NCBI GenBank assembly: GCA_964588555.1 | Contig: CAZPPT010000016.1 | Coordinates: 1 to 23,967 of the forward strand | DNA: 23,967 nucleotides | Direction of reading: 5' to 3' | Source: JAGVWJ01 sp964588555 | GTDB taxonomy: Archaea; Micrarchaeota; Micrarchaeia; Anstonellales; Bilamarchaeaceae | The notes under the pieces: generated by a model | The model's database searches: none | What the model was told of the DNA's origin: nothing | What the model saw: only the letters and a program-made list of their open reading frames with translations | Position numbers and translations under genes: made by a program | Shown: in pieces, positions 23,057-23,967 of the stretch | Layout of the letters: each line of letters starts with the position of its first letter | Position numbering within the stretch: the stretch's first letter is position 1

Positions 23057-23335
23057 ATGAAATGGATAATGAAAAACAAAACAAAGGGTGGTTGGAAATC
23101 CAGTAATGGAACCAATAGTGTAAAAACCGAAAACGGGAAACTGAAAACTCGTTTTGGTAGGCCTAATTCTTTGAACAATGAGGAAAAGGAAAAATTGTTA
23201 GAAATGTATTATAGTAAGCCGCTTTCTTTGCGAAAGCTTGGTGACTATTTTGGCGTGTCGCGCATGACTGTCCTACGGACAGTGCAGGGTGCCGCAGGCA
23301 TGGCGTCTTCTTTGGGAGGTGGGTACGATGGTTAA
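23057..23335 (+). CDS. Small protein with a recombinase/transposase-type helix-turn-helix
   Basis: 92 residues from ATG 23057 (88 from ATG 23069). The first 33 residues are Lys/Asn/Gly-rich and probably flexible; then FGRPNSLNNEEKEKLLEMYY and LRKLGDYFGVSRMTVLRTVQ, a trihelical HTH as in Hin-resolvase or transposase N-termini. There is no catalytic domain, so it may be a stand-alone DNA binder. The GAGGTGA ribosome site sits too close to 23057 and too far from 23069; it suits instead ATG 23062 of another frame with 14 codons (MDNEKQNKGWLEIQ). This leaves the true start unsettled. The end overlaps the next gene by eight bases, so the two are coupled. Confidence 0.75.
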   Translation: MKWIMKNKTKGGWKSSNGTNSVKTENGKLKTRFGRPNSLNNEEKEKLLEMYYSKPLSLRKLGDYFGVSRMTVLRTVQGAAGMASSLGGGYDG

Positions 23336-23642
23336 GGTATATACTGCCCAAACGGGACAACGGACAGAATGGCCTGCACAAAAAGCAAGCAGAGCGGCTC
23401 GTGAGTTGATGACTTTTAAGGCACGGCCTGATGAACATGCTCGGGCAAGCGCACTTAGGCCAACTACCGCATCAGAAGAAACGAGGGTGCTGCAACCTGC
23501 AAATCAAACTCAAGAAAAAAAGTCAGGTGTGAAATATAATGGCAACCTCGTCGAAGTTGATGGAAGACCAGTCGGATATTTCGACGCCGAAGGACACTAT
23601 CACGACTATAGTGACCCTAATTGTGGGAAGGGGGCATTGTAA
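23328..23642 (+). CDS. Unknown protein, 104 residues, coupled to the HTH gene
   Basis: ATG at 23328 with GGGAGGTGG five bases or more upstream, overlapping the last eight bases of the HTH gene; an in-frame ATG at 23289 without such a site is disfavoured. The N-terminal two thirds are Ala/Arg/Thr/Glu-rich and probably disordered (KASRAARELMTFKARPDEHA). The C-terminal part looks folded: VKYNGNLVEVDGRPVGYFDA then EGHYHDYSDPNCGKGAL, with two His and one Cys that could bind metal. No family is recognised. Pairing with the small HTH protein suggests a two-gene module of unknown purpose. Confidence 0.75.
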   Translation: MVKVYTAQTGQRTEWPAQKASRAARELMTFKARPDEHARASALRPTTASEETRVLQPANQTQEKKSGVKYNGNLVEVDGRPVGYFDAEGHYHDYSDPNCGKGAL

Positions 23643-23663
23643 GCCCCTATTCCCCACTTCCAT

Positions 23664-23673
23664 TTTTATTTGT
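23664..23673 (+). promoter_or_regulatory. TATA-like box of the ATP-grasp gene
   Basis: TTTTTATTTG, 20-29 bases before the ATG at 23693; no ribosome site follows, consistent with a leaderless message. Confidence 0.35.
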
Positions 23674-23692
23674 TCACTGATAAAATGACCCA

Positions 23693-23967
23693 TGAACAAT
23701 ACAAACGGGACGCAAAAACAAAAACTCAATTTTCTTTTCGTATCATTTGAAGGCCTGGTCGGAGACCTTGCCTGGCAGATAAAGAAGGAAGGGCACGACG
23801 TAAAATATTACATCCACAACAAGACGCAAAGGGACGTCTGTGACGGGTTTGTTGAAAAATGCGAGGATTGGCGCGTTGAGATAGACTGGGCTTCGGTGAT
23901 TGTATTCGACGACATCGGATTTGGCGATGAGGCGGATAAATTAAGAAAACAAGGGAAACCCGTGATT
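23693..23967 (+). CDS. ATP-grasp protein resembling phosphoribosylamine-glycine ligase (partial, 5' end)
   Basis: Ninety-one codons from the ATG at 23693 to the window edge. After a polar start of about 11 residues comes a Rossmann-like N-terminal subdomain: KLNFLFVSFEGLVGDLAWQI, then KKEGHDVKYYIHNKTQRDVC and WRVEIDWASVIVFDDIGFGD. This pattern matches archaeal proteins annotated as PurD-like ATP-grasp enzymes, whose pre-ATP-grasp domain starts ‘FLFVS-DGL-GDLAW’. The ATP-grasp domain itself is beyond the window, so activity cannot be judged. Such paralogues do not always act in purine synthesis; several may belong to other ligases. Confidence 0.6.

Overview
The window looks like a piece of an archaeal chromosome. 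It carries a RadA recombinase, a PCNA clamp, a Rad50 with a zinc hook, and an aIF5B-type GTPase without long bacterial-type extensions. Many genes have a TATA-like box about 20-30 bases before an ATG with almost no leader, and others have GGTGG/GAGGTG ribosome sites. Small genes, many proteins without recognisable family, cell-surface beta-helix proteins and compact spacing would fit a DPANN-type or other poorly studied euryarchaeal lineage (Diapherotrites or Micrarchaeota are guesses). No rRNA, tRNA, CRISPR array or insertion sequence was seen.

Left part (1-6800): two minus-strand surface proteins of the parallel beta-helix type (one cut by the window edge) flank a plus-strand group: a 48-residue protein, Rad50 and a one-domain parvulin prolyl isomerase. 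The two surface genes share a perfect 52-bp direct repeat over the signal-peptide region. Next (6823-8685, minus strand) come a protein that looks like a kinase that has lost its catalytic aspartate, a possible 22-residue acidic peptide with its own promoter and ribosome site, and PCNA.

Middle part (8812-13658, plus strand): an accessory-looking block between PCNA and RadA. It holds an orphan protein, a two-helix membrane protein with VirB2/TrbC-like topology, and a tandem pair of large proteins (565 and 632 residues). The pair share one plan: an N-terminal domain, four helix-turn-helix-like repeats, and a C-terminal helical module. This pair is the best candidate for something undescribed.

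Right part (13758-23967): a radA operon with two small unknown proteins behind an imperfect inverted repeat; an orphan gene and a 43-residue ORF; aIF5B; an orphan whose stop codon overlaps that of aIF5B; a lipoprotein; a P-loop kinase/dCMP deaminase fusion; an AlsS-like acetolactate synthase divergent from a winged-helix protein; two coupled small genes, one with a recombinase/transposase-type HTH; and the start of an ATP-grasp protein resembling archaeal PurD. Functional links beyond adjacency are inferred.
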